From Actinomycetota bacterium (GTDB lineage Bacteria > Actinomycetota > Aquicultoria > SURF-47), in NCBI GenBank assembly GCA_003599235.1, contig QZJE01000020.1, positions 49,668 to 113,667 of the forward strand: a DNA stretch of 64,000 bases, written 5' to 3'. A program made the position numbers and the translations under genes. How positions within the stretch are numbered: position 1 is the first letter of the stretch; each line of letters starts with the position of its first letter. The notes beneath the pieces were generated by a model, which worked only from the letters and a program-made list of their open reading frames with translations, had not been told where the DNA came from and ran no database searches. Below are positions 7,867 to 16,419 of the stretch, piece after piece.

Positions 7867-9012
7867 TTATCCAACACGCCCTAAATATTTAAATAAATTC
7901 TTAAACCTCAACCAAAGATTTAGCACTGAAAACTTCCATTTCTGCCAAAAGCTTTTCTCTTTATAACTCTTAAGAGCAATTAAATCAGCCTTGGCAACAA
8001 GGTCCGAATTAACGTAAGTCTTAATTTGACCGAACTTCTCTTTCTTTTTTATCGGCAGATTACAATCATTTCTTAAGTCTACCTTATAGGTTACTTTTTC
8101 TTGCTTGCCAGCTAAAACACCAAGGTTTTGACTTAAACCTATTGGAAGCAAAGAAAAATAATAAGGCACCTCTAGCTTCCTGAAAGCTTTGTTAGCAGTA
8201 ACAATGCGGTGATAAGAATAATTATTAATACCGTATTGCAACAATAATTTTGAGTTAGAAAAACAGCTATCAGAGCTTGGGGCACCTAAAACAACAGCTA
8301 TTACAAATTTCTGCTTAGCCTTAGCGGCTGAGACCAAGCAATATCCTGCCTGGCTTGTATAACCCGTTTTTATGCCGACAGCATAAGAATAGCGCCATAG
8401 CAGTTTGTTGCGGTTTTCCAAATTATATTTTTTTGCCCCGAAAACCGATATCTTTTTAGTTTGAACAATATTAGAAAAGATTTCATTTTTTTCAGCATAA
8501 ACCGCTAATTTTGCTAAATCTGTTGCCGTTGAGTAGTGATTTAAATTGTGTAAGCCATTGGGGTTAACAAAGTGTGTATTACTCATTCTAAGTTTCTTTG
8601 CCTTATGGTTCATCTTCTCGGCAAAACCAGACAGGCTACCACCCACCTTCTCTGCCAAAACAACAGCTGCATCATTTGCCGATAAAACCATAAGCCCGTA
8701 CAAAAGATCTTTAACTGACATCGACTCATTCTCTTTTAAGGCTAGTTCGCTTTCTCCTGCCTCAAAAGCTTTCTTGCTTGCTTTGGCAGTACTAGATAAA
8801 TCAGTATTTTCCAGTGTCAAGATAGCCGTCATAATCTTGGTAGTGCTGGCTATAGGACGTCTCTCATCTGCGTTTTTCTGCCACAATATCCGGCCATTAT
8901 TGCCATCTACCAGTATCGCCGATGAAGCCTCAACATATGGCTGAGCAGCATTAGTAAATGTTGGAAAAAGTAATAATAACAATGTAGCTAAAAATATTTT
9001 AATGCGAATCAT
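7867..9012 (-). CDS. dacF: D-alanyl-D-alanine carboxypeptidase (PBP5/DacF family)
   Basis: Trims the terminal D-Ala of peptidoglycan stem peptides outside the membrane. A signal peptide (residues 1-22, ending TNAA) is followed by the penicillin-binding domain with STTK (SxxK nucleophile, near 55), SAND (SxN, near 113) and KTGYT (near 217). A beta-rich PBP5 C-terminal domain follows, and the last 30 residues (FWQKWKFSVLNLWLRF) look like the amphipathic membrane anchor of this family. TACACT lies 7 bases before the ATG and no Shine-Dalgarno site is seen, so the mRNA may be leaderless. Confidence 0.94.
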   Translation of the reverse strand: MIRIKIFLATLLLLLFPTFTNAAQPYVEASSAILVDGNNGRILWQKNADERRPIASTTKIMTAILTLENTDLSSTAKASKKAFEAGESELALKENESMSVKDLLYGLMVLSANDAAVVLAEKVGGSLSGFAEKMNHKAKKLRMSNTHFVNPNGLHNLNHYSTATDLAKLAVYAEKNEIFSNIVQTKKISVFGAKKYNLENRNKLLWRYSYAVGIKTGYTSQAGYCLVSAAKAKQKFVIAVVLGAPSSDSCFSNSKLLLQYGINNYSYHRIVTANKAFRKLEVPYYFSLLPIGLSQNLGVLAGKQEKVTYKVDLRNDCNLPIKKKEKFGQIKTYVNSDLVAKADLIALKSYKEKSFWQKWKFSVLNLWLRFKNLFKYLGRVG

Positions 9013-9031
9013 AGAAAATAGTGTAGCACAC

Positions 9032-9469
9032 CTATTCCCAGAGATTACCTAAATAAGCGGTTGGCAGGCTAAAATCACATGCAGATGCTTCAAGTAAGGG
9101 GACTTTAAGGTTGGGGAATACAATGATATCGTTAATTTCTAAATAAGGAATAAACTTGGCTTCTTTGAGTCGCTCATCGTCAGCAACTTTTAGTTCACCG
9201 CCAACTATTTGCCCTAGGAAAGTGAAGTTAATAATATGGCGGTCTCCGGAAGGATCTATTGAATCGTTAATAAAAAGGAGCTTTTCAATGTTTACATCCA
9301 AACCAGTTTCTTCTTTTACTTCTCTTATGGCTGCCTGGCTTAGAGTTTCTAAATCCTCTACTCCCCCGCCCGGCAGAAGCCAGTAGCTCTTGCCTTCTTT
9401 TTCATGCCTAACTAGCAAAAAAGAGCCCTCTTCTACTAAGACTACTCCAACACGTACACGTATGGACAT
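9032..9469 (-). CDS. Nudix hydrolase
   Basis: 145 residues with a complete Nudix box, GGVEDLETLSQAAIREVKEETGL (about 35-57, not a single residue of the signature missing). N-terminus RVRVGVVLVEEGSFLLVRH and the sequence around SYWLLPGGG are typical of the MutT/ADP-ribose pyrophosphatase-like group. The substrate cannot be told from sequence. It lies between dacF and dut, separated from dut by a structured repeat. Confidence 0.92.
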   Translation of the reverse strand: MSIRVRVGVVLVEEGSFLLVRHEKEGKSYWLLPGGGVEDLETLSQAAIREVKEETGLDVNIEKLLFINDSIDPSGDRHIINFTFLGQIVGGELKVADDERLKEAKFIPYLEINDIIVFPNLKVPLLEASACDFSLPTAYLGNLWE

Positions 9470-9477
9470 TATATGTA

Positions 9478-9562
9478 CCGAGGGGTGGCACGATTGAGGG
9501 CTCCCATCGCGCGCAAGCTAAACCTGAGCACGATGGGAAACAATCGTGACAGGACCCCGAGG
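9478..9562. repeat. Structured ~85-bp repeat, copy B
   Basis: Outer arms CCGAGGGGT and ACCCCGAGG; second stem CACGATTG (9489-9496) perfectly complementary to CAATCGTG (9541-9548); inner stem CCCATCG (9503-9509) with CGATGGG (9531-9537). The stems differ in sequence from copy D but keep pairing, which is covariation. It lies between dut and the Nudix gene. Confidence 0.9.
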
Positions 9563-10015
9563 TCATTTAATAGCGCTAGCAAGATTAATGCCCGTACTTC
9601 CAAAACCATTTACCCCTCTAACTGTCTCATCTAATTCCTCTACCGGCTCTATGATGACAGTTTCTACCTTTTGAATAACTAGCTGAGCAATCTTATCCCC
9701 TCTGTTTATAGTAAAAGGCTCTTTTAAATCAGTATTTATGATTATTACTTTTATCTCGCCACGGTATTTAGAGTCAACTAACCCGGGAGTGTTAACAAGA
9801 GATATCCCATGCTTGATTGCTAACCCTGAACGTGGTTGCACAAAACCAGCGTAACCATCCTCTATGGCAATAGCAATTCCTGTCCCAACCAAGGCTCTTT
9901 GCCCAGGCTTTAGGGTAATGCTATCGGTGGCAAACAAATCCATACCGGCATCCCCTGTATGGGCATAACCCGGTAAAGGTAAATCTTTGTCAAATTGCTT
10001 TATCTTTAATATCAA
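9563..10015 (-). CDS. dut: dUTP diphosphatase
   Basis: Hydrolyses dUTP to dUMP and keeps uracil out of DNA. The 150-residue trimeric-type enzyme shows all five motifs: [41 protein letters not shown] and the C-terminal [10 protein letters not shown]. Its start is adjacent to the nrdG stop, which puts it at the end of the nrdR-nrdD-redoxin-nrdG-dut deoxynucleotide operon. Confidence 0.97.
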   Translation of the reverse strand: MILKIKQFDKDLPLPGYAHTGDAGMDLFATDSITLKPGQRALVGTGIAIAIEDGYAGFVQPRSGLAIKHGISLVNTPGLVDSKYRGEIKVIIINTDLKEPFTINRGDKIAQLVIQKVETVIIEPVEELDETVRGVNGFGSTGINLASAIK

Positions 10016-10711
10016 TTAACACCTCACTTTCGTCATTACATATTTAGAGCACTCTTGTGCCATTTCTTTTAACTCTTGCTCACTATATGGAGCAATATTA
10101 GATGTCTGGGGCTCTAGCGTATGGTCCGGCTTATATTGCTGGAGGAAATAAGCCTTGGAACCCTTTATGTATTTTGCTATTGCAACTAGGTCGGACTTTT
10201 CAACGTATTGTGGTACAACCGTTGTTCTGAACTCGTGTTCAACCCCTGATTCAGATAAAACAGCTATGCTCTTTTTTATTTCCTGCAAATCAACATCAAT
10301 ATTTACCAATTCACAGTACTTTACAAAGCTAGTTTTTATATCCATTGCTACATAGTCAACTAGGTCAGTGTTTAGAAGTTTTATAAGAGCCCCAGACAAG
10401 ACTCCGTTTGTATCAAGTTTAGTTTTAAACCCTAAACTTTTTATTTTTTCAAGGAGCTGTGGCAACCAACTATGTATTAGGGGTTCTCCCCCGGTTACAA
10501 CACAACCATCAATCCAATCTTTTTTTTTAAGTAAGTGCTTTTCAACTAAACTAAAATCTATGTTCGGTAGTTCATTGGGGGTTAGTACTAAATCTGCATT
10601 ATGACAATAAACACATTTGAGATTACAACCCCCGGTAAATAAAACACATGCTAACTTTCCATCCCAATCCAGCATAGAACTGGCAATAAACCCTTTTAAC
10701 GCTATATCCAT
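10016..10711 (-). CDS. nrdG: Anaerobic RNR activating radical-SAM protein
   Basis: Activates NrdD by making the glycyl radical with SAM and a 4Fe-4S cluster. The 231-residue protein has the radical-SAM cluster motif as CNLKCVYC (near residue 29) followed by the TGGEPL motif near 74. Length and the N-terminal GFIASSMLDWDGKLACVLF fit the NrdG/PflA-like activases. It overlaps the redoxin gene by 10 bases. Confidence 0.94.
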   Translation of the reverse strand: MDIALKGFIASSMLDWDGKLACVLFTGGCNLKCVYCHNADLVLTPNELPNIDFSLVEKHLLKKKDWIDGCVVTGGEPLIHSWLPQLLEKIKSLGFKTKLDTNGVLSGALIKLLNTDLVDYVAMDIKTSFVKYCELVNIDVDLQEIKKSIAVLSESGVEHEFRTTVVPQYVEKSDLVAIAKYIKGSKAYFLQQYKPDHTLEPQTSNIAPYSEQELKEMAQECSKYVMTKVRC

Positions 10712-10941
10712 TCCTTAAGTTCCTCTTTGGCTGGAACGTCTCCTCTCCAAGAACAAACTTCATTCTCGTTATCATCAATAAGAATAATAGATGGAGTGGC
10801 CATCACTCCATAATAAGTAGCCTCCGCTAAGCCATTTACTTCCTCAACGTTTAAATATTCGACGTTGCTTAAATCCTCAACTACCTCTTTGGCCATCGGA
10901 CACTTAGGACACTGTGGCTTGTAGAACAGCTTTACCTTCAT
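10702..10941 (-). CDS. NrdH/glutaredoxin-like redoxin
   Basis: A 79-residue thioredoxin-fold protein with CPKC at residues 10-13 (a second Cys pair member follows in CPMAK) and the cis-Pro motif ATPSIILID. It begins inside the 3' end of nrdD (38-base overlap) behind GGAG and overlaps nrdG, so it is very probably the electron donor or thiol partner of this class III reductase. Some NrdD enzymes use a redoxin rather than formate; this arrangement suggests that type. Confidence 0.85.
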   Translation of the reverse strand: MKVKLFYKPQCPKCPMAKEVVEDLSNVEYLNVEEVNGLAEATYYGVMATPSIILIDDNENEVCSWRGDVPAKEELKEWI

Positions 10942-13087
10942 AATATCTCCTCTCTCTGCTTAGATCGGTCCTAAGCCTGGCTTTTAGTTCACCCTTTTTA
11001 CCTTTATTCCAGCCCGGTATTTTCGAGAAATAACCGACGATTCTGGTTGCCCCGTAAACATTTTCAGAGTGGCAATTAGGGCAAAAATCAACCAATCCCC
11101 TGGTCACCGTATGACAGCATTCACATATCGTAAACTCCGGACTAAAAGCCACTTGAGCGCATTGGGTTAATTCGTGGGTTTTGCGTACCATATTAGCCAC
11201 CGAATCAGACGAGGGATTATGCTCACCCAGCCACACATGGACAATTGCCCCAGCATCGATCATCGGGTGGAACTTCGACTGCTTGATTACTCTGTCCATA
11301 TAGTCAACTTCGGCTTCAACAGCCAAATGGATGCTATTGGTATAGTAAAACTCTGCGTTCTCAACACTGCCCTTAATAACTTTTCTGGTTTGTTCGGGAT
11401 ATTTTTGCAAATCTAGTTTAGCTAAACGATATGTACTACTCTCACCAGGAGTTTCCTCAAGTACCATCTTTAGACCGTGTTTTTCAGATAATTTCTTTAA
11501 GCGAAGGTTGATATAGGCGATTATCTTAAGCCCAAACTTGTATGCTTCTGCAGATTCGTGAAGCTGTTGGCCGGTAAAATACTGCACTAACTCATTTAGC
11601 CCCAGGATACCTACTAAATATGTTAAGCGGTCGAACTTAACATATGGTTGGCCATCAGCACTGTTTGCCAGCAATGCCAACGGGCCATCTTTGCCCATAT
11701 CTAAGAGGTTCTTTATAAACTCCGCTTTTTGCTGATGAGCCGCTACCGCTATATCTGCCAACTTATCTAGTTCACTGTAAAGTTTGTTTTCATCTCTCTT
11801 AGCTTTATAAGCAGCCCTTGGTAGATTGACAGTAACGTTCTGTAGGGCTGTGAACCGCATTTTTTCAGGAGTCATTGTTTGATCTAGGTCTTCTTCTTCT
11901 AACTTTAGTTTTAGGCGGCAACATTGAGACACTGTAACTTCATCGCCACGGTCAAAGACAAAGTAAGTAATACCTTGGGTTGATGCTAATTCACACGCAT
12001 ATTTAAAGATCTCATAAGCTTTAACATTTTGAAATGTATCGTCATTAATATGCAAAAGCGGTTTTGGAAAGAAAAAGGTTTTCCCTGTAGCATCTCCTTC
12101 CATATATACTTCAAGCAAGGCCTGGAGGAAGTCCTGAGCTAATACCTCATACTCCTTATAGGTCTTGCCGGTATACTCTCCGCCGGGGCCAATAGCCGGA
12201 GTATCAGCAAAGTGCCTGGGGACACTTGCATAAAGGTTAAAATCTGTGAATACCGTCTGGCTTCCCCTGGCCCCGGCAAGTTGATTAAACTCAAATATCA
12301 ACATTTGCGCTATTTGTTTAATTTCTTCGTAATTTCTTCCTTCAAGCATAGGAGCAAAAAAGATATTTACCGCTTCCCAGCCGACAGCTCCTGCATAGTG
12401 AGACTGCAAAACACTGGCAAACTTAACCATGTGCCCTACTAAAACCTCCGGATGCTTAGCAGGCGCACTAACACTGCTTACATTAGGAATGTTTAGACCA
12501 TATTTTTTAATGTACTCCACTGAATGACCGCCACAATATGGGCGATTAATAAACCCAAGGTCGTGGATATGAATGTCACCACCTAAATGCGCATTAGCAA
12601 CATTGGTTCTATAAATCTTGCGTAAGGCATATTGTTTTAAGACATTTTCAGCAATAGTTAAATTAATAGATTCGGGATTATGCGTAGTGTTAGAGTTTTC
12701 CCTGTTTGGTTCATTGATGATACGATCGACATCATATAGAGGCATACCCAGGTTAGAATGCTTGCGTTGTATTCTCTCTTGGCCTCTCTGAATTAATACC
12801 AAGTCTACGAACTCACGAATGATATTAGTTGTAACCGTTGAGAGATTGCTTGTTACCAGGCGGTTTTCTACCTCGCTAGCAATTTCGTCAGCTTGCTTAC
12901 GGCTAACACCGGTTTCTCGAACTAGAGACTCGGCAATTCTACTGCGATCCCAATGGCTTATTTCTGCCTTGGTTTCAGTACTAACCAATAAAGCTATATC
13001 TGTACTATCTGCTTCATTGTGACTTTCTACTACTCTGATGTGATTGTTTACTGCTTTGCCTTTTTTGTTCTTTACCGCATTAGCCAT
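10904..13087 (-). CDS. nrdD: Anaerobic (class III) ribonucleoside-triphosphate reductase
   Basis: Reduces ribonucleotides to deoxyribonucleotides without oxygen. Residues about 40-105 form an ATP-cone (allosteric domain). The barrel includes TVSQCCRLKL near residue 395. The C-terminus carries the zinc site CECCHTV / CPNCHS and the glycyl-radical loop RIVGYFSKIPGWNKGK, where the Gly of VGY is the radical site. 727 residues is normal. The start has GGGGGAG in front. Expressed with nrdR upstream and redoxin, nrdG and dut downstream. Confidence 0.96.
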   Translation of the reverse strand: MANAVKNKKGKAVNNHIRVVESHNEADSTDIALLVSTETKAEISHWDRSRIAESLVRETGVSRKQADEIASEVENRLVTSNLSTVTTNIIREFVDLVLIQRGQERIQRKHSNLGMPLYDVDRIINEPNRENSNTTHNPESINLTIAENVLKQYALRKIYRTNVANAHLGGDIHIHDLGFINRPYCGGHSVEYIKKYGLNIPNVSSVSAPAKHPEVLVGHMVKFASVLQSHYAGAVGWEAVNIFFAPMLEGRNYEEIKQIAQMLIFEFNQLAGARGSQTVFTDFNLYASVPRHFADTPAIGPGGEYTGKTYKEYEVLAQDFLQALLEVYMEGDATGKTFFFPKPLLHINDDTFQNVKAYEIFKYACELASTQGITYFVFDRGDEVTVSQCCRLKLKLEEEDLDQTMTPEKMRFTALQNVTVNLPRAAYKAKRDENKLYSELDKLADIAVAAHQQKAEFIKNLLDMGKDGPLALLANSADGQPYVKFDRLTYLVGILGLNELVQYFTGQQLHESAEAYKFGLKIIAYINLRLKKLSEKHGLKMVLEETPGESSTYRLAKLDLQKYPEQTRKVIKGSVENAEFYYTNSIHLAVEAEVDYMDRVIKQSKFHPMIDAGAIVHVWLGEHNPSSDSVANMVRKTHELTQCAQVAFSPEFTICECCHTVTRGLVDFCPNCHSENVYGATRIVGYFSKIPGWNKGKKGELKARLRTDLSRERRYYEGKAVLQATVS

Positions 13088-13150
13088 TTTCTCCCCCTTT
13101 GGGTCTACATTGGGGACACTCCTAATACTTAGTAATGTCCCGCATCCCTT

Positions 13151-13597
13151 TTACCTTAGCTTGGTTAGTTCTTGGCTGAACTCAACAGCATCCTGGAAGT
13201 CTTTATACACCGATGCAAACCGGATATATGCAACTTTATCAATGTCTTTTAATCTCTTTAAAACCATATCACCGATATCTTTAGCTTCGACTTCGTACTT
13301 AAATTGATTCCTTAACTCTTTTTCGATATCGGTTATCAATTTATCTAATTCAGTATTAGATACTTCCCTTTTGGTTACCGCCCTTACCAGTCCTGCCATT
13401 AACTTAGACCGGTTAAAAGGCTCACGGCTATTGTCCTTTTTAATAACCATTAGCGGAATTTCCTCTATCCGCTCATAAGTTGTAAACCTTTCTGTGCATT
13501 TAAGACACTCCCGCCTTCTTCTAATGGCGTCAGCGGACTCCGTAGTTCTAGAATCAATTACTTTAGTTTCTTCGTGTCCACAAATCTGGCACTTCAA
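13151..13597 (-). CDS. nrdR: Transcriptional repressor NrdR
   Basis: Zinc-ribbon/ATP-cone repressor of ribonucleotide reductase genes. The 148 residues show the zinc ribbon CQICG...CLKC (C3, C6, C31, C34), RRRREC, FTTYE and an ATP-cone (about 46-136) that senses ATP/dATP. It starts with TTG behind GGGGGAG. It is the first gene of the nrd operon and has NrdR boxes at its own promoter, so it should repress itself and nrdD. Confidence 0.97.
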   Translation of the reverse strand: MKCQICGHEETKVIDSRTTESADAIRRRRECLKCTERFTTYERIEEIPLMVIKKDNSREPFNRSKLMAGLVRAVTKREVSNTELDKLITDIEKELRNQFKYEVEAKDIGDMVLKRLKDIDKVAYIRFASVYKDFQDAVEFSQELTKLR

Positions 13598-13640
13598 TAC
13601 AATCTCCCCCAGGTAACACCTCTGCCTTGGCGGTAGGCAG

Positions 13641-13656
13641 ACACTATATATTGTGT
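13641..13656. promoter_or_regulatory. NrdR box 1
   Basis: acactatatattgtgt is a perfect palindrome fitting the NrdR consensus (ACACWATATNTNGTGT-like). It is 44 bases upstream of nrdR. Confidence 0.85.
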
Positions 13657-13673
13657 AGCTTTGTTATTATATA

Positions 13674-13688
13674 CCCCAATATAAGGGG
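13674..13688. promoter_or_regulatory. Probable NrdR box 2
   Basis: ccccaatataagggg is a palindrome whose centre is about 32 bases (three helical turns) from that of box 1. Pairs of NrdR boxes in helical phase are usual, the second often diverged. Confidence 0.55.
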
Positions 13689-13762
13689 TTGCAAGCGATT
13701 TTTTATAATTTTTTTTTATTTTTTTACTACCCTGATAAACGCCTGTTTTAGCTTAATAATAT

Positions 13763-13776
13763 CGAACAATTGTTCT
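13763..13776. promoter_or_regulatory. LexA (SOS) box 1
   Basis: CGAACAATTGTTCT matches the Gram-positive/actinobacterial SOS box CGAAC-N4-GTTCG at 13 of the expected positions. It implies autoregulation of lexA. Confidence 0.88.
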
Positions 13777-13792
13777 ATTAGCAATTGTTTTT

Positions 13793-13806
13793 CGAACAAA
13801 TGTTTG
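13793..13806. promoter_or_regulatory. LexA (SOS) box 2
   Basis: CGAACAAATGTTTG, a second SOS box starting exactly 30 bases after box 1. It lies just upstream of a likely -10 (TATAAA, 13815-13820). Confidence 0.85.
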
Positions 13807-13838
13807 CATTCTGTTATAAAGTATGTTACAAGTAAATA

Positions 13839-13920
13839 TGAGGGGTGGCGCGAAAGAGGGCTCCCGCCTCGTCGCAATCTTGCTGAGCACGGCGGGATAC
13901 TGTAGCGACAGTACCCCGCA
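13839..13920. repeat. Structured ~85-bp repeat, copy C, in the lexA leader
   Basis: GGGGT and ACCCC arms extended by ATATG (13836-13840) and CATAT beyond an A-G mismatch; inner stem CCCGCC (13863-13868) with GGCGGG (13891-13896); second stem imperfect (CGCGAAAG with CTGTAGCG). It lies after the SOS boxes and before the lexA ribosome-binding site, so it should be transcribed in the lexA 5' leader. Confidence 0.88.
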
Positions 13921-13946
13921 TATTATATGTCATAAAAGGAGGAGAA

Positions 13947-14558
13947 TTGAAACAAAATATAAGCAAACGTCAGCAACAGATTTTGAACTTTATTAATAGT
14001 TTTTTATCTAAAAAAGGCTATCCACCTTCTGTGCGAGAAATCGGCAAAGCTATCGGACTTTCCTCTAGCTCTACCGTTCATAGCCATTTATCTACTCTAG
14101 AAAAAAAAGGGTTCTTAAGGCGCGACCAAGCCAAACCCAGGGCTCTTGAGGTGCTAGGAGCCAAACCAGCTGAACAACTCGCAAATGTGACTTCCCTACC
14201 CTTAGTTGGCCGAATTGCTGCCGGCGCACCCATATTAGCCGAAGAAAATATTGATTCATACATGCCCCTGCCATCGGAGTTTATCAGAGGAAACGAAAAC
14301 TTTATTCTAACTGTTAAAGGCAGCTCAATGATAGAAGCGGGGATATTTGACGGCGATTATATTGTGGTTCGTAAACAACCTTCTGCTAATAATGGCAATA
14401 TTGTAGTGGCTTTACTAGAAGATGAGGCTACTGTTAAGACTTTTTATAGAGAAGATGGTCATATAAGGCTTCAACCAGAGAATAGCTCTATGGAACCTAT
14501 TATCGTAAGCAACGTAGTGATATTGGGAATTGTGGTGGCAGTACTGAGGCGGCTTTAG
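13947..14558 (+). CDS. lexA: LexA repressor
   Basis: Represses DNA-damage genes and self-cleaves on RecA filaments. The N-terminal winged helix (residues 1-65, SKRQQQILNFINSFL, SSSTVHSHLSTLEKKGF) is followed by the cleavage site AAGAPI (Ala-Gly) near 90, the catalytic Ser in GSSMIEAGIFDGD near 129 and the catalytic Lys in EATVKTF near 166. 203 residues. The start is TTG behind a very strong AAGGAGG; no ATG is available. Regulated by the two SOS boxes upstream. Confidence 0.97.
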   Translation: MKQNISKRQQQILNFINSFLSKKGYPPSVREIGKAIGLSSSSTVHSHLSTLEKKGFLRRDQAKPRALEVLGAKPAEQLANVTSLPLVGRIAAGAPILAEENIDSYMPLPSEFIRGNENFILTVKGSSMIEAGIFDGDYIVVRKQPSANNGNIVVALLEDEATVKTFYREDGHIRLQPENSSMEPIIVSNVVILGIVVAVLRRL

Positions 14559-14567
14559 TTGAAACAG

Positions 14568-14592
14568 CCGAGGGGTGACACCGAAGAGGGCT
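14568..14592. repeat. Truncated copy of the structured repeat (5' arm only)
   Basis: CCGAGGGGTGACACCGAAG followed by AGGGCT matches the 5' quarter of copies A-D, then stops where a different palindromic element (14596) begins. Looks like a copy broken by that insertion. Confidence 0.65.
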
Positions 14593-14595
14593 ATT

Positions 14596-14671
14596 GTAGG
14601 GGCTGACCACCGTGCCTGCCCACAACTTTTTGACCATTGCAACAAGGGCACACACAGGGGTGCGCCCCTAC
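14596..14671. repeat. Palindromic element with gtaggggc/gcccctac ends
   Basis: 76 bases bounded by the 8-base inverted repeat gtaggggc (14596-14603) and gcccctac (14664-14671), typical of dispersed REP-like elements. Its edge supplies the TAG stop codon of the GerMN lipoprotein gene on the minus strand. Confidence 0.7.
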
Positions 14672-15225
14672 TTTATAAGTTCTTCATTTCTTCTAAACGG
14701 TTGGTCATATAGGCCAACATGGCCCCAGAAGTCTTCAATATTCTTACCGTCAACCTTCCCTTTTTGCTTGCCCTCAACTAGCATCGTCACTTTGGAAATC
14801 CCTTGGAATTGAGTAAGAGTATTAACAATAGCGTAAATAGCGGCTTCTTCATGGCTAGCGCTAGTTTCTGGTTTATTTAGAATATCTTGGCTAAAATCTA
14901 CTTTAGCCAGGTCATTTACTATGACAATGCTTAAGACCGTGGTATTTTTAGGAAATATTTTTTTGCCGAAATCGCTTTCTAATAAAGCTTCGATGGCCTG
15001 TTTTTCTTTGCTTTGACTTCCAACACTTCTTTTTATCGGCTTAAGCACAATACTGTTAGCAGTTTCTTCCGGAACATAAACAGTCACCGATTTTTTATTT
15101 TCTACAGCTTGCTCGTCTTGTTTGACTGATTTCTTGATTTTTTTAGGCTTTTGTATTTGGCTTGTTGAACAGCCAATAACGAGAATAGCAACTACTAATG
15201 AACAAAATACAACAATTTTTTTCAT
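14668..15225 (-). CDS. GerMN-domain lipoprotein
   Basis: 185 residues. Residues 1-19 are a lipoprotein signal with lipobox VIGC (Cys19). A Lys/Gln-rich linker is followed by a GerMN domain (about 50-165; TVYVPEE, AIEALLES, VNDLAKVDFSQDI, YAIVNTLTQF). GerMN proteins (GerM, LpqB) are cell-envelope lipoproteins, often linked to peptidoglycan or sensor kinases. TAATAT sits 6 bases before the ATG. The last codons (ELIK, stop) are formed by the adjacent repeat element, so the C-terminus may be altered. Confidence 0.85.
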   Translation of the reverse strand: MKKIVVFCSLVVAILVIGCSTSQIQKPKKIKKSVKQDEQAVENKKSVTVYVPEETANSIVLKPIKRSVGSQSKEKQAIEALLESDFGKKIFPKNTTVLSIVIVNDLAKVDFSQDILNKPETSASHEEAAIYAIVNTLTQFQGISKVTMLVEGKQKGKVDGKNIEDFWGHVGLYDQPFRRNEELIK

Positions 15226-15251
15226 AGAGCTATATTAGCATTATTGACAGA

Positions 15252-16409
15252 TTACAAGCTATTTTTAAGGCGCTCGAGGGCTTCTTTTAACCTGTCGTCT
15301 TTAACGGAAAGACAGATACGGATGTAGCCTTCCCCCGAGGGGCCATATGCGCTTCCGGGTGGAACTACCACGCCGGTTTTCTCTAATATGTGGTTAGCAA
15401 AGGTTACTGAATCAAATCCGTCTGGAACGGGTACCCAGACATAGATAGTCCCTTTTGGCTTAGCAGCGGCTATTCCTAAACTATCAAGAGCATCCATAAC
15501 CATGTCGCGGCGGCGCTGATAAATCTGGCACATTTCTCCCACACAATCTTGTGGGCCACTCAAAGCCTCGATACCAGCTAGCTGTATGGCATTAAAAATA
15601 CCGGAGTCAACATTGGTCTTTACTCTGCCTAAGGCGTCAATAAGCTTAGCGTTACCAACAGCATAGCCGATACGCCAGCCAGTCATGTTGTAGGTTTTTG
15701 ACAAGGAATTAAATTCAATCCCTACTTTTTTGGCTCCCGGAGTTTCCAGAAAGCTAGGAGCTACATAGCCGTCATAAGTCAACTCACTATATGGATTATC
15801 AGAGAGAATAGCTACGTCGTATTTATTGGCAAACTCAATTGCTTCCTCATACAAACCGTCTTTTGCAATAGCAGCTGTGGGATTATTGGGATAACAAAGC
15901 CACATCAGCTTTGCTTTTTTAGCGATTTCAGACGGTATCTCATCAAATTTCGGATTAAAGCCGTTGTCCTTTGTTAGAGGCATATAAAAAGGGGTGCCGC
16001 CGGCAAGAATACAGCCCGTCTCATACACCGGATAACCGGGGTCAGGCACTAGTGCGTAGTCTCCCGGATCAACAAGTGCGAGATAGATGTGAGCTAAGCC
16101 TTCCTTGGAGCCAACTAAGGGCAGTATTTCTTTGTCGGGGTTAAGCTCCACATTAAAACGTTTCTTGTAATAATCAGCAATAGCTACCCTAAACTCGGGC
16201 ATGCCGTAATAAGAAGGATATCGATGATTAACCGGATTCTGGGCTGCTTCATATAATTTATCGATAATATGCTTAGGAGTAGGCTCTACTGGATCTCCTA
16301 TCCCTAAACTAATAACATCTACTCCAGCTGCTTTTTTCTCTGCAATTTTTTTATCTATTTGAGCAAAAAGATATGGCGGTAATTTTAAAATTCGGTTTGC
16401 GTCTTGCAT
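15252..16409 (-). CDS. dapL: LL-diaminopimelate aminotransferase
   Basis: PLP enzyme that converts tetrahydrodipicolinate to LL-DAP in one step, bypassing succinylase or acetylase routes. About 385 residues. Typical DapL features are [17 protein letters not shown] at the start, [32 protein letters not shown] and the PLP Lys in [14 protein letters not shown]. The start is set at 16409 (MQDANRI) because AAAGGAG precedes it; the longer frame would overlap dapF. Follows dapF by 10 bases, so the two last DAP-forming steps are co-expressed. Confidence 0.94.
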   Translation of the reverse strand: MQDANRILKLPPYLFAQIDKKIAEKKAAGVDVISLGIGDPVEPTPKHIIDKLYEAAQNPVNHRYPSYYGMPEFRVAIADYYKKRFNVELNPDKEILPLVGSKEGLAHIYLALVDPGDYALVPDPGYPVYETGCILAGGTPFYMPLTKDNGFNPKFDEIPSEIAKKAKLMWLCYPNNPTAAIAKDGLYEEAIEFANKYDVAILSDNPYSELTYDGYVAPSFLETPGAKKVGIEFNSLSKTYNMTGWRIGYAVGNAKLIDALGRVKTNVDSGIFNAIQLAGIEALSGPQDCVGEMCQIYQRRRDMVMDALDSLGIAAAKPKGTIYVWVPVPDGFDSVTFANHILEKTGVVVPPGSAYGPSGEGYIRICLSVKDDRLKEALERLKNSL

Positions 16410-16419
16410 TAATTCTCCT

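Noticed and set aside
8676..8683. GCCGATAA inside dacF (and others inside the ABC permease and ileS) as sigma-28 promoters
   Set aside because: They are within coding sequence, have no -35 at the right spacing and point away from any gene start.
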